Source: Rhizomucor pusillus | Taxonomy: Eukaryota; Mucoromycota; Mucoromycetes; Mucorales; Lichtheimiaceae | Assembly (NCBI GenBank): GCA_900175165.2 | Contig: FWWN02000579.1 | Coordinates: 1 to 42,273 of the forward strand | Direction: 5' to 3' | Length of the DNA: 42,273 nucleotides | In this document: positions 22,291-31,012 of the stretch, piece after piece | Position numbering within the stretch: the first letter of the stretch is position 1 | Layout: every line of letters starts with the position of its first letter | The notes under the pieces: model-generated | What the model was told of the DNA's origin: nothing | Databases searched by the model: none | The model's input: the letters and a program-made list of their open reading frames with translations, nothing else | Position numbers and translations under genes: made by a program

Positions 22291-23345
22291 ATGTCATCCT
22301 CTCTGCGAAATGTAGTACAGCGACGAAACCACAAGGAGCGTGGTCAGCTTGCAGGCCGCGAATGGCTCGGTCTGCTTGAAAAGAAGAAGGACTACCTGCT
22401 CCGTGCCAGAGATTACCACAGCAAACAACGTCGACTCAAAGCATTGCGTGAGAAAGCATTGTTCCGCAATCCTGATGAATTTTACTTTAAAATGGTCAAT
22501 TCCAAAACTGAGGTACGCTGCACGAATTGCATATATATTACTACTAGGGCAGCTGCTAAAACTTGAACCCTATGTATTAGAAAGGAGTGCATATCCAGGA
22601 ACGCAACAACCAGCTACCAGATGATATGGTGCAGCTCATGAAATCTCAGGATCGCAATTATATCCGAATGCATCGCGATATGAGCAAAAAAGTAAGACTT
22701 GCTTCATCTATATTTTTTGCATGTCCTTACAGTCTAGTGTAGAAAATGGAAAGAATTCGTGATTCACTGCATTTTTTGGATGATGGAGACATCAACAATG
22801 AAGAGGATGATCTCGCAATATACGATGGCGAAGAAGAAACTGAAGAAAAACCAGAATTACCGAAGAAGAATACCCACATTGTCTTTGTCGATTCAGAGCA
22901 GGAAGCAAAAGAATTTGATCCTGTGAAACACCTCGATACTGCACCGGAACTTGTCAATCGTAAGTTCAACCGGCCACGTCTGGAAACGTTGAAAAAGACA
23001 CCGATACAAGCATTCGCCAGTCCTGCTGATCTCAAGGTAACCAGAAAACATATTAATAGTAGAATCAGGATGATTTACTCTGTCGTAGGCCTTGAGAAAG
23101 GAGCGTGAAGCGAAATATAAGGAATATGCAGCACGTTTGAAACGTGAAGAAGATTTACAAAAAGTGGAGCGCGAGCTGATTATACAGAAGGAATTGAGAG
23201 TATGTATTGCAACATTTCCGACAGATAATGAACCAAAAGAGATCGCTAACTTGCTGTTTTTGAGCAGAAAGGCGCAAAGAAGAAAGTTGGCGTGGACGAG
23301 TTTGGCTTGCCTATCTACAAATGGAGAGGAGATAGGAAAAAATAA
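22291..23345 (+). CDS. UTP11: U3 snoRNP / SSU processome protein Utp11
   Basis: Five exons (22291-22512, 22581-22691, 22743-23036, 23089-23199, 23268-23345), all phase 0, encode 271 residues. The N-terminus [17 protein letters not shown] and the block [18 protein letters not shown] are Utp11 signatures. An acidic middle region and a Lys/Glu-rich helix ([20 protein letters not shown]) follow, and the C-terminus is [19 protein letters not shown]. Utp11 is part of the nucleolar SSU processome that processes 18S pre-rRNA. The start ATG at 22291 is followed at once by the conserved motif. Divergent from ECM33, with about 280 bp between the two starts. Confidence 0.9.
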
Positions 23346-23632
23346 TGGATATCAAAAGTCTTGTACATTTTACATCTCGTAGAAGTAGCATCTTATGCCA
23401 TGAGGACTGATTGATCCCGATTCATTGTTGTAAATATACTATATCTTTTCATTATTTAATCGACTCTGCTAGCTTTACTAGGTCCTCATCAATGTAAGAA
23501 AGCAATGCATGCATCTCCAACGAATGACTCTTTCCCCTCTCCGTGAAGATTCAAAGACCGCTGGAAAACGATGGAAGGTTGGAAGTAGGGTTTATTTTTT
23601 TGTACAGCCGACCTCACAGCAACACATTCAAC

Positions 23633-23990
23633 ATGACCCGTACGTAAAATCGTGCGTATACCTTTTGGCTTCAAGTACTCAGTCCGAAGTTCGAATTGAA
23701 TATACAGGTGGAAACCAGCGAGAGCTTGCACGACAGAAGAACTTGAAGAAGCAGCAAAAACAAAACAAGGGCAAGCCAGATCTGAAGGGCATGTCAGTCA
23801 ATCAAAAGAAGGAAAAGTAAGTTACTTTTACTTTCAACTTGACAACCACTTTCTAGTTTATTTTCTATATAAACTCACGAAATTTTTTTAAAAAAAAATT
23901 GCTAGCGATGCCGCCATCATGCGTGCTAAGCAAGAAGCAGCTGCAGCTAAGAAAGCGGCAGAGGCGGCTGGGCAAGCTGGAAAGAAATGA
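23633..23990 (+). CDS. SERF-like small basic protein
   Basis: Exons 23633-23639 (7 nt), 23708-23816 and 23906-23990 encode 66 residues. The first exon gives only MT plus one base; splicing creates MTRGNQRELARQKNLKKQQK, the hallmark N-terminus of the SERF (4F5) family. The rest is Lys/Gln/Ala-rich and ends AAEAAGQAGKK. SERF proteins are tiny, highly charged and disordered, bind nucleic acid, and modulate protein aggregation. The second intron ends in a long A-rich tract before TTGCTAG. The 7-nt first exon makes this gene easy to miss by automated calling. Confidence 0.83.
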
Positions 23991-24712
23991 TGATGATTTT
24001 ATACATTGTTGTCGTGTTCTTGTGCGTGATATACCAGGTTGTTGTGTGTATGTGCCCTGTTTGATGGGATAAAAAGTTCACTTTGTTGTAATTCTAATGG
24101 ATTTTTTTGTGTATGAACATTAAACTGTTTACAAGCCAAGCAGCTCGCCTCTCCCGAAAAAAAAGCTTGAAAGGGACAGAAAAGGTTTCGTATCGACTGT
24201 ATAAAGTCTCCTGGGTTTGTTTGTTCTCTTTTTCATAGTATCTGGTATCGAATAAAAAATGTGCTGCCAAGCTGTCTCTGTATGTCGTTGGTTAGCAAGG
24301 AACTATCATACTTGAAAGGAGAGAGTGGGGATGAGAGAGAGAGAACTCAAGTGCGCAGTGTGCGGATAGTCGTCGATCATTTTAAGGTGTCCCTTGCTTC
24401 CAGTAGCCTTTTATTCTCTCCTTATCACATCAAGATCCTGATATTTACCAGTTTAGCACATGCTCAGAATGATTACCCCGCAGCTTGCATCTTTTATCTT
24501 TTGTGTCTTTAGTTTTCACAAGCAAGGCTGAAACAAGATTATCGATCTACACAAGAGGGATATTTTTTCGTAGGACACCATATTCTTGTTAAGATCAACA
24601 GTGATACTGCAGCGATTCAATTGCGTCGTTGCTACCATCTGAAGAATCAATAAATGCGAAGACTCAATAAACTCCGTAGTTTCCTCCTCATTGTCTTGCG
24701 ATGTCTATCATG
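23991..24712. other. intergenic, SERF 3' region to repeat element
   Basis: No gene is supported. A G/A-rich patch lies at about 24300-24345. The right edge is the TA dinucleotide at which the inverted-repeat element begins. Confidence 0.4.
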
Positions 24713-25101
24713 TACAGTGCTGGAAGTTAAATTTGATCAGAGCCAATGAAAATGGGTGGCCGAATGTGGATCCACCTTTGCGAATATGAGCCAGGTCTAC
24801 GAAATTGAGTCAACCAAACGAATATGAGTCTGCAATAACGAAATCGGGCCAGCCACAAATTTGGATCAAAGGTCAATGCATGAAACGAGTAGCTTAAGCG
24901 GGTGTTTATCTACAAAAGGGTTTAAAGTCTTCTTTCGCCAACTACTCAGAGACCAACGAGTGATCGACCTGGTGACGAAAAGCTTGGTCAACGTAGCTGA
25001 CAACACGTACATCGCTGGACAATCGGACTTTGTGGATGGCACGTCGTGCGATGTCCTCTACATCCCACGCTCAGCCGACATGAACTCTTTGCCGCCTATT
25101 G
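24713..25101 (+). repeat. left inverted arm
   Basis: 389 bp, reverse complement of 26575-26963 with one observed mismatch. Carries the iterons and the first part of the plus-strand gene copy. Identity stops within a codon of that gene (after CCTATTG). Confidence 0.9.
24761..24875 (+). repeat. subterminal iterons, six units of 19-20 bp
   Basis: Successive units begin CGAATGTGGATC (24761), CGAATATGAGCC (24781), CGAAATTGAGTC (24800), CGAATATGAGTC (24819) and CGAAATCGGGCC (24839); a weaker one begins near 24858 (AATTTGGATC). The consensus is about CGAAWNTGRGYC plus a variable 7-8-bp spacer. The mirror set lies in the right arm at about 26801-26915. They sit directly upstream of the gene ATG and could be binding sites for a mobility or regulatory protein. 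Confidence 0.65.
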
Positions 25102-25420
25102 CTATCAACGTACAACAGAGCGTGGAGGACGTACATGTCACTCAAATAATCCAACAGTGCACCAATATTTTTGAAAAGTATCAGAGATGCCCCACAGTGT
25201 CAACCAAAGTGAACAATCGCATTCTCGTGAGTTCTTCACAGTCTCAAGACCTTTCGTTTCTCAAGGAAATACAGTGCGATTGTTGGGCGGAGCGGTGTTT
25301 ATTGTTGTCAAATCAAAGGATACTTTTATCAACCACCGAACAGAGCATCATCCATTATTGGCCATAGGACTCTTTTTTACGTCTCGCAAAGATTGTGTGT
25401 TATCAATCGAGGATTATTAA
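24876..25420 (+). pseudogene. PD-(D/E)XK-like gene, copy 1, decayed
   Basis: From the ATG at 24876 the frame reads a helix-rich start, then FVDGTSCDVLYIPRSADM and SLPPIAINVQQSVED. In copy 2 the second block is PPIVLEIQRTVND. The D...ExQ pattern of copy 2 resembles Rpn/PD-(D/E)XK nuclease-type active sites; here the E is replaced by N. After about residue 135 the reading slips: WAERCLLLS is followed, in another frame, by RTEHHPLLAIGLFFTSRKDC to a stop at about 25420. This continuation aligns in type with copy 2. The frameshift and early end suggest a pseudogene. An intron could in principle fix the frame, but I saw no clear one. Confidence 0.5.
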
Positions 25421-25847
25421 TATTATACAGTAGAATAAGTAATCAATGTTTATTTTGTGGGGGGATTATTACATGAGATGGGAGGGGGGGATATTGTGGG
25501 ATGTGCGCTTAACGTCCTTTTCGGCTCCCCGCTCTCCTCCGATATTTGTTGCACTGGACTCGGAGACCTTCAGGGGTTGCTGGATGAGACCACGACCTTG
25601 GAGGACGTGCAACGTCGTTATAATCTCGGATGTGTTTTTGTCCGCTGGCAGTCTACACGTCTACAGGATGTCCTGGGAGATAGTCCCCTCCCGAATGACG
25701 AGAGGAACCCGGGATGACAACCGTAGATTGGGACATCGTAATATCCTAAGTGTCCGTAGATTTCTCAAGAGCGACCCTCTGTCTCGTAGGATGGAATAGT
25801 TTTAAAGGACGTCGGTTGATCGGCAACAGAGACGGTAGCCCGATTGT
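25421..25847. other. spacer between the two gene copies
   Basis: G-runs occur near 25460-25495. A plus-strand open frame (25457-25717, 86 codons) starts VGCALNVLFGSPLSSD and has no recognised family. It may be a remnant of the missing C-terminal half of copy 1 or unrelated DNA. Confidence 0.3.
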
Positions 25848-26800
25848 CTATCGATGGACATAAAGACATGGATGACCTCCCTTGGACACCTTGAGCTTCT
25901 CTACATAGTCCAGCAACTGCTTTTGATTTTCTTCGCTATCCAGCTCTTTGAGCCTTAAATGCTGCAATGCTGGCGTGTGCGGGATAGGCGTCGTTTCTCC
26001 GGTGACCGATTCCACGTATTTGCGTTTTTGCCTGACAACATATTCGGACCCATCGCCTATGTACTTGCAACGCCTTCCGCATGGAGTCGGCGCCCCCTCG
26101 GTAATACATTTTTTTTTTATCTTGCCAAACTGGTTTTAAAGAATGTCGCAAATATACCGGATGACTTGTAACTTTTCATCATCTTGGCCGATAACGTCGT
26201 TCAGATATTCACAAGCGACTGTAAACAGCAACTTGATAGCGTTATCCGTCTGACCGTGATCAAGCATCAGGATTGATCCCGCTTCTGAAGAAATAAAAAC
26301 CCGAGTGCCGCCAAAAGATGCATTTATTCAATTACATGGCCGTCCAAGGTTGTTTTTGACAACAATATGCACCGTTTTGCCCAGAAATCGCAATGCGCTT
26401 CTCTGGCGAAGAAAAGATCGCGGGACGCCGAGAACTTGGTCATGGTTGAGCTGTTGACATCCGATACACAGAACGACAAGAATCGGCAGTTGGCCATATG
26501 TTTGAGAGATTGACGTGCAGTATCGGATGGCACTGACATGAATTTATCGTTGACAGTCCTCTGGATCTCAAGGACAATAGGCGGCAAAGAGTTCATGTCG
26601 GCTGAGCGTGGGATGTAGAGGACATCGCACGACGTGCCATCCACAAAGTCCGATTGTCCAGCGATGTACGTGTTGTCAGCTACGTTGACCAAGCTTTTCG
26701 TCACCAGGTCGATCACTCGTTGGTCTCTGAGTAGTTGGCGAAAGAAGACTTTAAACCCTTTTGTAGATAAACACCCGCTTAAGCTACTCGTTTCATGCAT
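25848..26800 (-). pseudogene. PD-(D/E)XK-like gene, copy 2, frameshifted
   Basis: The first frame (26800-26324) shares its start with copy 1 and keeps CDVLYIPRS...PPIVLEIQ, a D...ExQ pattern like Rpn-type PD-(D/E)XK domains. It ends soon after WAKRCILLS. Coding-like sequence resumes in a second frame: SFGGTRVFISSEAGSILML, then NAIKLLFTVACEYLNDVIG, with a stop near 26135. It resumes again in a third frame: ITEGAPTPCGRRCKYIGD, then LKELDSEENQKQLLDYVEKL, with a stop at 25848. A run of ten A residues on this strand (26107-26116) marks the second break. Three frames in order point to decay by indels rather than splicing. The gene family looks like an expanded, mobile-associated family. Function is inferred only from the motif. 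Confidence 0.5.
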
Positions 26801-26963
26801 TGACCTTTGATCCAAATTTGTGGCTGGCCCGATTTCGTTATTGCAGACTCATATTCGTTTGGTTGACTCAATTTCGTAGACCTGGCTCATATTCGCAAAG
26901 GTGGATCCACATTCGGCCACCCATTTTCATTGGCTCTGATCAAATCTAACTTCCAGCACTGTA
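26575..26963 (-). repeat. right inverted arm
   Basis: 389 bp, reverse complement of 24713-25101 with one observed mismatch. Contains the mirrored iterons and the first part of gene copy 2. Ends at the right-hand TA dinucleotide. Confidence 0.9.
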
Positions 26964-28710
26964 TTGTAAGACTGTGGGGCATACGTCTTTCTTGACGTGA
27001 GCCAGGTCATATGGAGGGTTCCAAACTTCCGGACCACCGCCGCGTAGCACAAAGCTTGTGTGTGCGGATGCTGATATTTAACGGGAGTGATAAATAATTT
27101 TTGCAGCGAGATAGATCTTATAAATATGCGCCTGTTGCTGCTGTGCTTCACTGTCTTTCGCTTGACATCATTGCGAGGGATGGTCACGCTGATGCAAGTG
27201 CGTTCCTTTTAGGGGTGTATTTTGTACTATCAAAACTTTATTTCAATAAAGTATAAAGCACTTTGCTGACAACTATTTTTCAGAAACTCTTTTCTGCTAT
27301 CCCTTGCTCGAACGCCAATGTGTGCCAGCCAGCACTTGACTCATAATAAGGTGAAACCGTACAAGGATTCAGTCCAAACAGCCTGGTCCATTCCATTTGT
27401 TTGCGCGCCTGGCACCCAACGCAACCGGTCAGGCGCGTCATTACAGCGCGCATTGCCCCCAGCGCTGCCATGAACGTTCACGATGTCAACGAGGGCACTT
27501 TCCAGCGAGACACGCGCGCACAAGGATATCTCGGCAAACTATGGACGAATTGGAAAGTCCTGGTAACACGGTGGCGGCGACACGGAATGGGGGAGTTGGT
27601 TTTTTTTTTCTTTCTCTTTCTTTCTCCTTCGTTCTGGAAGGTCAAGGAAACAACAACACACTGCTGCCTTGCCACTGTCGAAGACAGGCATACCGTGAGT
27701 GTTCAGGAAATCACCAGCCTCTGCTTTATGCGGGGGCTGGTTTCTCCTGACCTCACATCGTCTTCAGCGCTTTACAACAAGACGGAAGAGTCTATTTTGG
27801 GATATCCTCACGAAGAACTCCTCAGCCTCTGCTTTAAGCCGGTTTGGGTTATCTGGCGGTACTTGCGAACAAGAAAAATGGTCCACAATCAACGCACGAA
27901 CGACGACGCCAAGTCTACTTTGCAAGGAATCACCAGCCTCTGCTTTAAGCGGGGGCTGTCCTCGAAACGTACGCAGTTCCATATTCGCGGGCCTCCTTGG
28001 CCTCCTTGGCCTCCTAATAAAGAGCTTTACCGCTCCAAAATGTTCGTCAGAATCAGATATGATATATTAGGAATTCTTATCCGTTAAATTGGGAATGTCT
28101 CGGGTCACCGAAAATGACAGATCGCTCAGGTCACATTGATTGCTATGTTTGCAATGGGAAAAGGCAGACCCTTTTGAGTTACAACGTGGTAGTGTTTACC
28201 AATCAAACGCTTAGCAGACGGGGTCCCGTCCATATTCCTGTGTCACGCAAAGGAAATCAAAGGATACGGAAATAAACTAGCTGAAAACTATCTCTATCAG
28301 GAAACAAGCCCCTAACAATGGAGTGTCCGTAGGAAAATACATTAGCGTTGCTTTGAAATTGTGGCTTTCTTAACATATGAAGTGTAAAGGAGAACCGGGC
28401 AGAGGATTCCTGCCTTAGCAATCTTGATTCGTTCTGATACGTTAGATTTAAGTACTCCATGTGAAGTTCAGACATTGTCCGCAATCGATTTACAGGAAAA
28501 TTCTAATGTTTTGATATTTACATAGAGTCCTAATCTTTGCTCTGAAGAATCCGATTAGGAAGTTTTAGATCATGCATCACACAAGCAAGAACCAACATGA
28601 AAAGCTATATGTATCGTTCGGAAACAAAAGCTCAAAGCTGAAATCCACACGCAAAGGTAACAAAGCAGTTAGGAAAGAGCAAAAAGGTCAAAAACGAAGA
28701 AAAAAAAGGT
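26964..28710. other. repeat-rich region without supported gene
   Basis: Open frames overlap on both strands; the longest is 27401-28087 (+, 228 codons). None has a domain, and their composition differs between halves. The region contains a 15-base T-rich run at 27600-27609, three hairpin repeats (27715-27958), and a short CCTTGGCCT tandem at about 27991-28014. It may be an old repeat cluster next to the inverted-repeat element. The end near 28690 is the eL22 3' UTR. Confidence 0.35.
27715..27958. repeat. three copies of a 25-bp hairpin repeat
   Basis: CAGCCTCTGC-TTTAT-GCGGGGGCTG (27715-27739) can fold into a 10-bp stem with a 5-nt loop, using two G-U pairs. The same unit recurs with loop TTTAA at 27934-27958. 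A partly decayed copy (right arm changed) lies at 27823-27847. Starts are spaced 108 and 111 bp. Flanking bases (ATCACCAG before copies 1 and 3) are also shared. The spacing is a multiple of three, so the copies fall in the same frame on either strand. Confidence 0.65.
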
Positions 28711-29163
28711 TTATTCTTCATCCTCTTCCTCGTCGTTGTTGGCAATGTTGAAGTATCTCAACTCATAGGTAGCCTTGTCGACGGCGATGACACGGAGCCA
28801 GTCACGGATCTGGTTCTTCTTCAAGAACTTCTTGGTGAGGTACTTCAAGTAGCGCTTGGAGAAGGCAATGTTGGCAACAACGGTGATCTTGTTGTCGGCA
28901 CCACGGGTGATGACGACGTTGTCGCCCAAGTTGTTGGTGCGGCCTTCAACCTTGATGCGGTCGTGAAGGAACTTTTCCTGTAGTAACGATGAAAAATTTC
29001 GGGTCAGGAGAACGGCGCGTGGGAGGCTTGTATTAACGACAAGCAAAATGTAGACATTTCAACATACAAAGGCAGCGGCGTCAAAGATCTTGTCATTGGC
29101 AGGGCCAGAGCAGTCAATGACGAACTTCTGCTTCTTGGGAGCGGCAGACTTGACGGGTGCCAT
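28711..29163 (-). CDS. RPL22: 60S ribosomal protein eL22
   Basis: Exon 1 (29163-29068) and exon 2 (28977-28711), separated by a 90-nt phase-0 intron, encode 120 residues. The start reads [20 protein letters not shown], and the core reads [34 protein letters not shown] and [16 protein letters not shown]. The protein ends in an acidic Glu/Asp tail, as is usual for eL22. It belongs to the cytosolic large ribosomal subunit. The mRNA leader strand just upstream of the ATG is pyrimidine-poor near the start but CT-rich slightly further out. Confidence 0.95.
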
Positions 29164-29730
29164 TTTTGAAAGCGAAAGAGAGGAAGGTCGGTTGCTACGG
29201 GCACACACCTCTCTCTTGCCCAAAATTTTGAGTGGCTTTGGTCGTGATGCTGCTGGTGGATATCAACCCCACCGAGTTCTGTCTAAAGAAGCAGTAGCAT
29301 TCTCAATATTATTCCATACACTGCTACTTGACATGATTGTTGTTGGCTATCCATGCATTCATAATTAGATTGTCCAATATGTGGTTAATTTCCACAAATT
29401 AGTAATTTTTATACCGCTGGATCAGGGGTGTTTGATGCTCTACTTACTACGAACACTCTGGTATGCATCACCGAAAAAAGAAGTAATGTCGATGCAGATA
29501 CCACTAGCTGGGGTACTGATGTTTGATATACTTGGAATGCAAAGCATATCAGTGCTTAAAAAAAGGGGAACGAATGGATTGATAGATGAACATCCCAAAG
29601 GGTAAATCGTCAAGGATGCATGCGGATGCACGGAGCGTGCATGTCAACTACATAGAGACAATAATAGTCAGGGTGAAAATGAGCCTCTTCTTTCCGCTCC
29701 TATTTGCTCAATACATTATCAATCGAAACC
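29164..29730. other. divergent promoter region, eL22 and polyphosphatase-like gene
   Basis: 567 bp between two divergent starts. Open frames in it (29090-29368 and 29381-29605, +) have no domain. No specific regulatory motif is identified. Confidence 0.4.
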
Positions 29731-30710
29731 ATGCTACCGTTCTTTGATAAATCATCGCATCCCGTAGCATCGTGTTTTATGCTATACAGTCTAATCTTCA
29801 CCGTATTTGTTGTCGTTGTTTCTCTCCTGGCTTTGTGTCCAGCACAAAATCAAATACACTACGAACAGATGAATGCTGAAGAAAGCAGCAGAACCTGGTG
29901 GGCTCAAGGAGTTCTCCAACAGATCATGAGATGGAACTGGCCCCTGTTGCATCCTCCTCCTTCAGAACAAAAATATGGACATTTCATTCAGTTACAGGCA
30001 AGTAATACGGTCGTCTCTTTTCAAATTTCAAGTCTCATTCGAATGTACAGACGAGTGCTTCCCAAGAAGAAGCCATGGCCATGGATTGGATTCAAAGACA
30101 ATCGATGGACAAAATTGACTTTATCCTCTGGAACAACGTGCGGCTCGACCAAAAGAGCCAACCTACATTCTTTAAGCATGGCAACAGCAGAGTTCAACAG
30201 GGCGCTTCGTATGAAACTCGCAATGTCCCTGCATTCATCCCCGTCTTACGTGGCGCTGACAACGACAGCGGCAACGCGATGTTTGCGCGCGATGATTGTG
30301 AAACTTGTTACAGGATAAACGCTAATTCTCGGCTGCGCATCCTTGCCGTGGAAGCATCCTTCTGTAGCCAGACGGCATTAACTTGGCTGGACCAAGAGCT
30401 CCGACAGGCACAGGTGGATAACGTACAAGTATTTATACTAAACGACCCAATGGACTCCTGCAGCGACGGCCGGTTACAAATCGTCGCCGAGTATGCTGGC
30501 ATAGTCCTGAGCGAGCTGCATCGTCAGCCGGAGGCCGCGTACCCGGATAACAGGTCATTCCTGCGAGTTTACCGTTACATTGCAGACCCGCAGCCAACTT
30601 TACCGATTAGCCATTTGGTTAGTTACAAAGAGTATTTGCCAAGACTTGTAGCCGGCTCCATACAATACGAATCGTCAGACCGAACCTTTCTGGGCCGAGA
30701 CAAGTTCTAA
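29731..30710 (+). CDS. endopolyphosphatase-like (Ppn1 family) probable pseudoenzyme
   Basis: Exon 1 (29731-29997) and exon 2 (30051-30710) are joined by a GC-AG intron whose donor CAG-GCAAGT fits the GC class exactly; 308 residues result. A single membrane anchor (FMLYSLIFTVFVVVVSLLAL) follows a short tail, as in vacuolar type II Ppn1. DWIQRQSMDKIDFILW matches the segment before the TGDxxRHD metal site of endopolyphosphatases. Here NNVRLD follows: TGD is absent and His is Leu. The expected GNND is ADND, and the GHxPP block is replaced by ILNDPM. The first DxH motif is missing altogether. The C-terminal half (FLRVYRYIADPQPTLPISHL) still resembles the family. A membrane protein that has lost phosphatase activity is the inference; a pseudogene is the alternative. 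Confidence 0.6.
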
Positions 30711-31012
30711 GCCGTTACAAACAGCTGCAGCTGCTACAACGAATGATGGATCGAGATGCGCGCAAGTTCCTCACCGGAATGATGGATAACGCATCAATTG
30801 ATGATGATTGTTTGTAACACATTTGAGCTATCTCATACATGTATGCGCACACGTAATAATAGTAACAATAATTACAAAAATGGATAATAATTCTTGATAT
30901 GTCATTCACGCGTCTTGAACTTTACATTTGGAGCGTCTTTTTAATCTTGTAGCCCATCTTTTTAAATATGCCGTCTGTCTTATCGGCTTGTTGAAGACTT
31001 AAAGATATTGTT
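30711..31012. other. 3' region with coding-like remnant
   Basis: After the polyphosphatase-like stop, another plus-strand frame continues from about 30640 to the TAA at 30815-30817. It reads SRYKQLQLLQRMMDRDARKF and onward and looks coding-like. Either the stop in the main frame is a recent frameshift or a short intron was missed. The rest is 3' UTR of two convergent genes. Confidence 0.35.

Larger units (their letters stand above)
24713..26963. mobile_element. 2.25-kb element with 389-bp inverted arms
   Basis: 24713-25101 and 26575-26963 are reverse complements over 389 bp with one mismatch seen by eye (AAGTTAAATTTG against AAGTTAGATTTG). Both outer ends read TA-CAGTGCTGGAAG, so the element is flanked by TA, as in Tc1/mariner-type insertions. 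Just inside each end lie about six 19-20-bp iteron-like repeats, typical of transposase binding sites. Each arm contains the 5' part of a related gene running inward, so the two copies converge. Beyond the arms the two copies are clearly diverged. The element may be a mobile unit with long terminal inverted repeats, or two inverted gene copies whose 5' halves were made identical by gene conversion. No DDE transposase was found inside. Confidence 0.6.

Noticed and set aside
25457..25717. 86-codon frame inside the inverted-repeat element as a mobility protein
   Set aside because: Too short, G-run derived start, and no transposase motif; kept only as spacer sequence.
27401..28087. 228-codon open frame in the repeat region
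   Set aside because: No domain, low-complexity Phe run from a T tract, and all frames in this stretch are partly open because of the repeated units.
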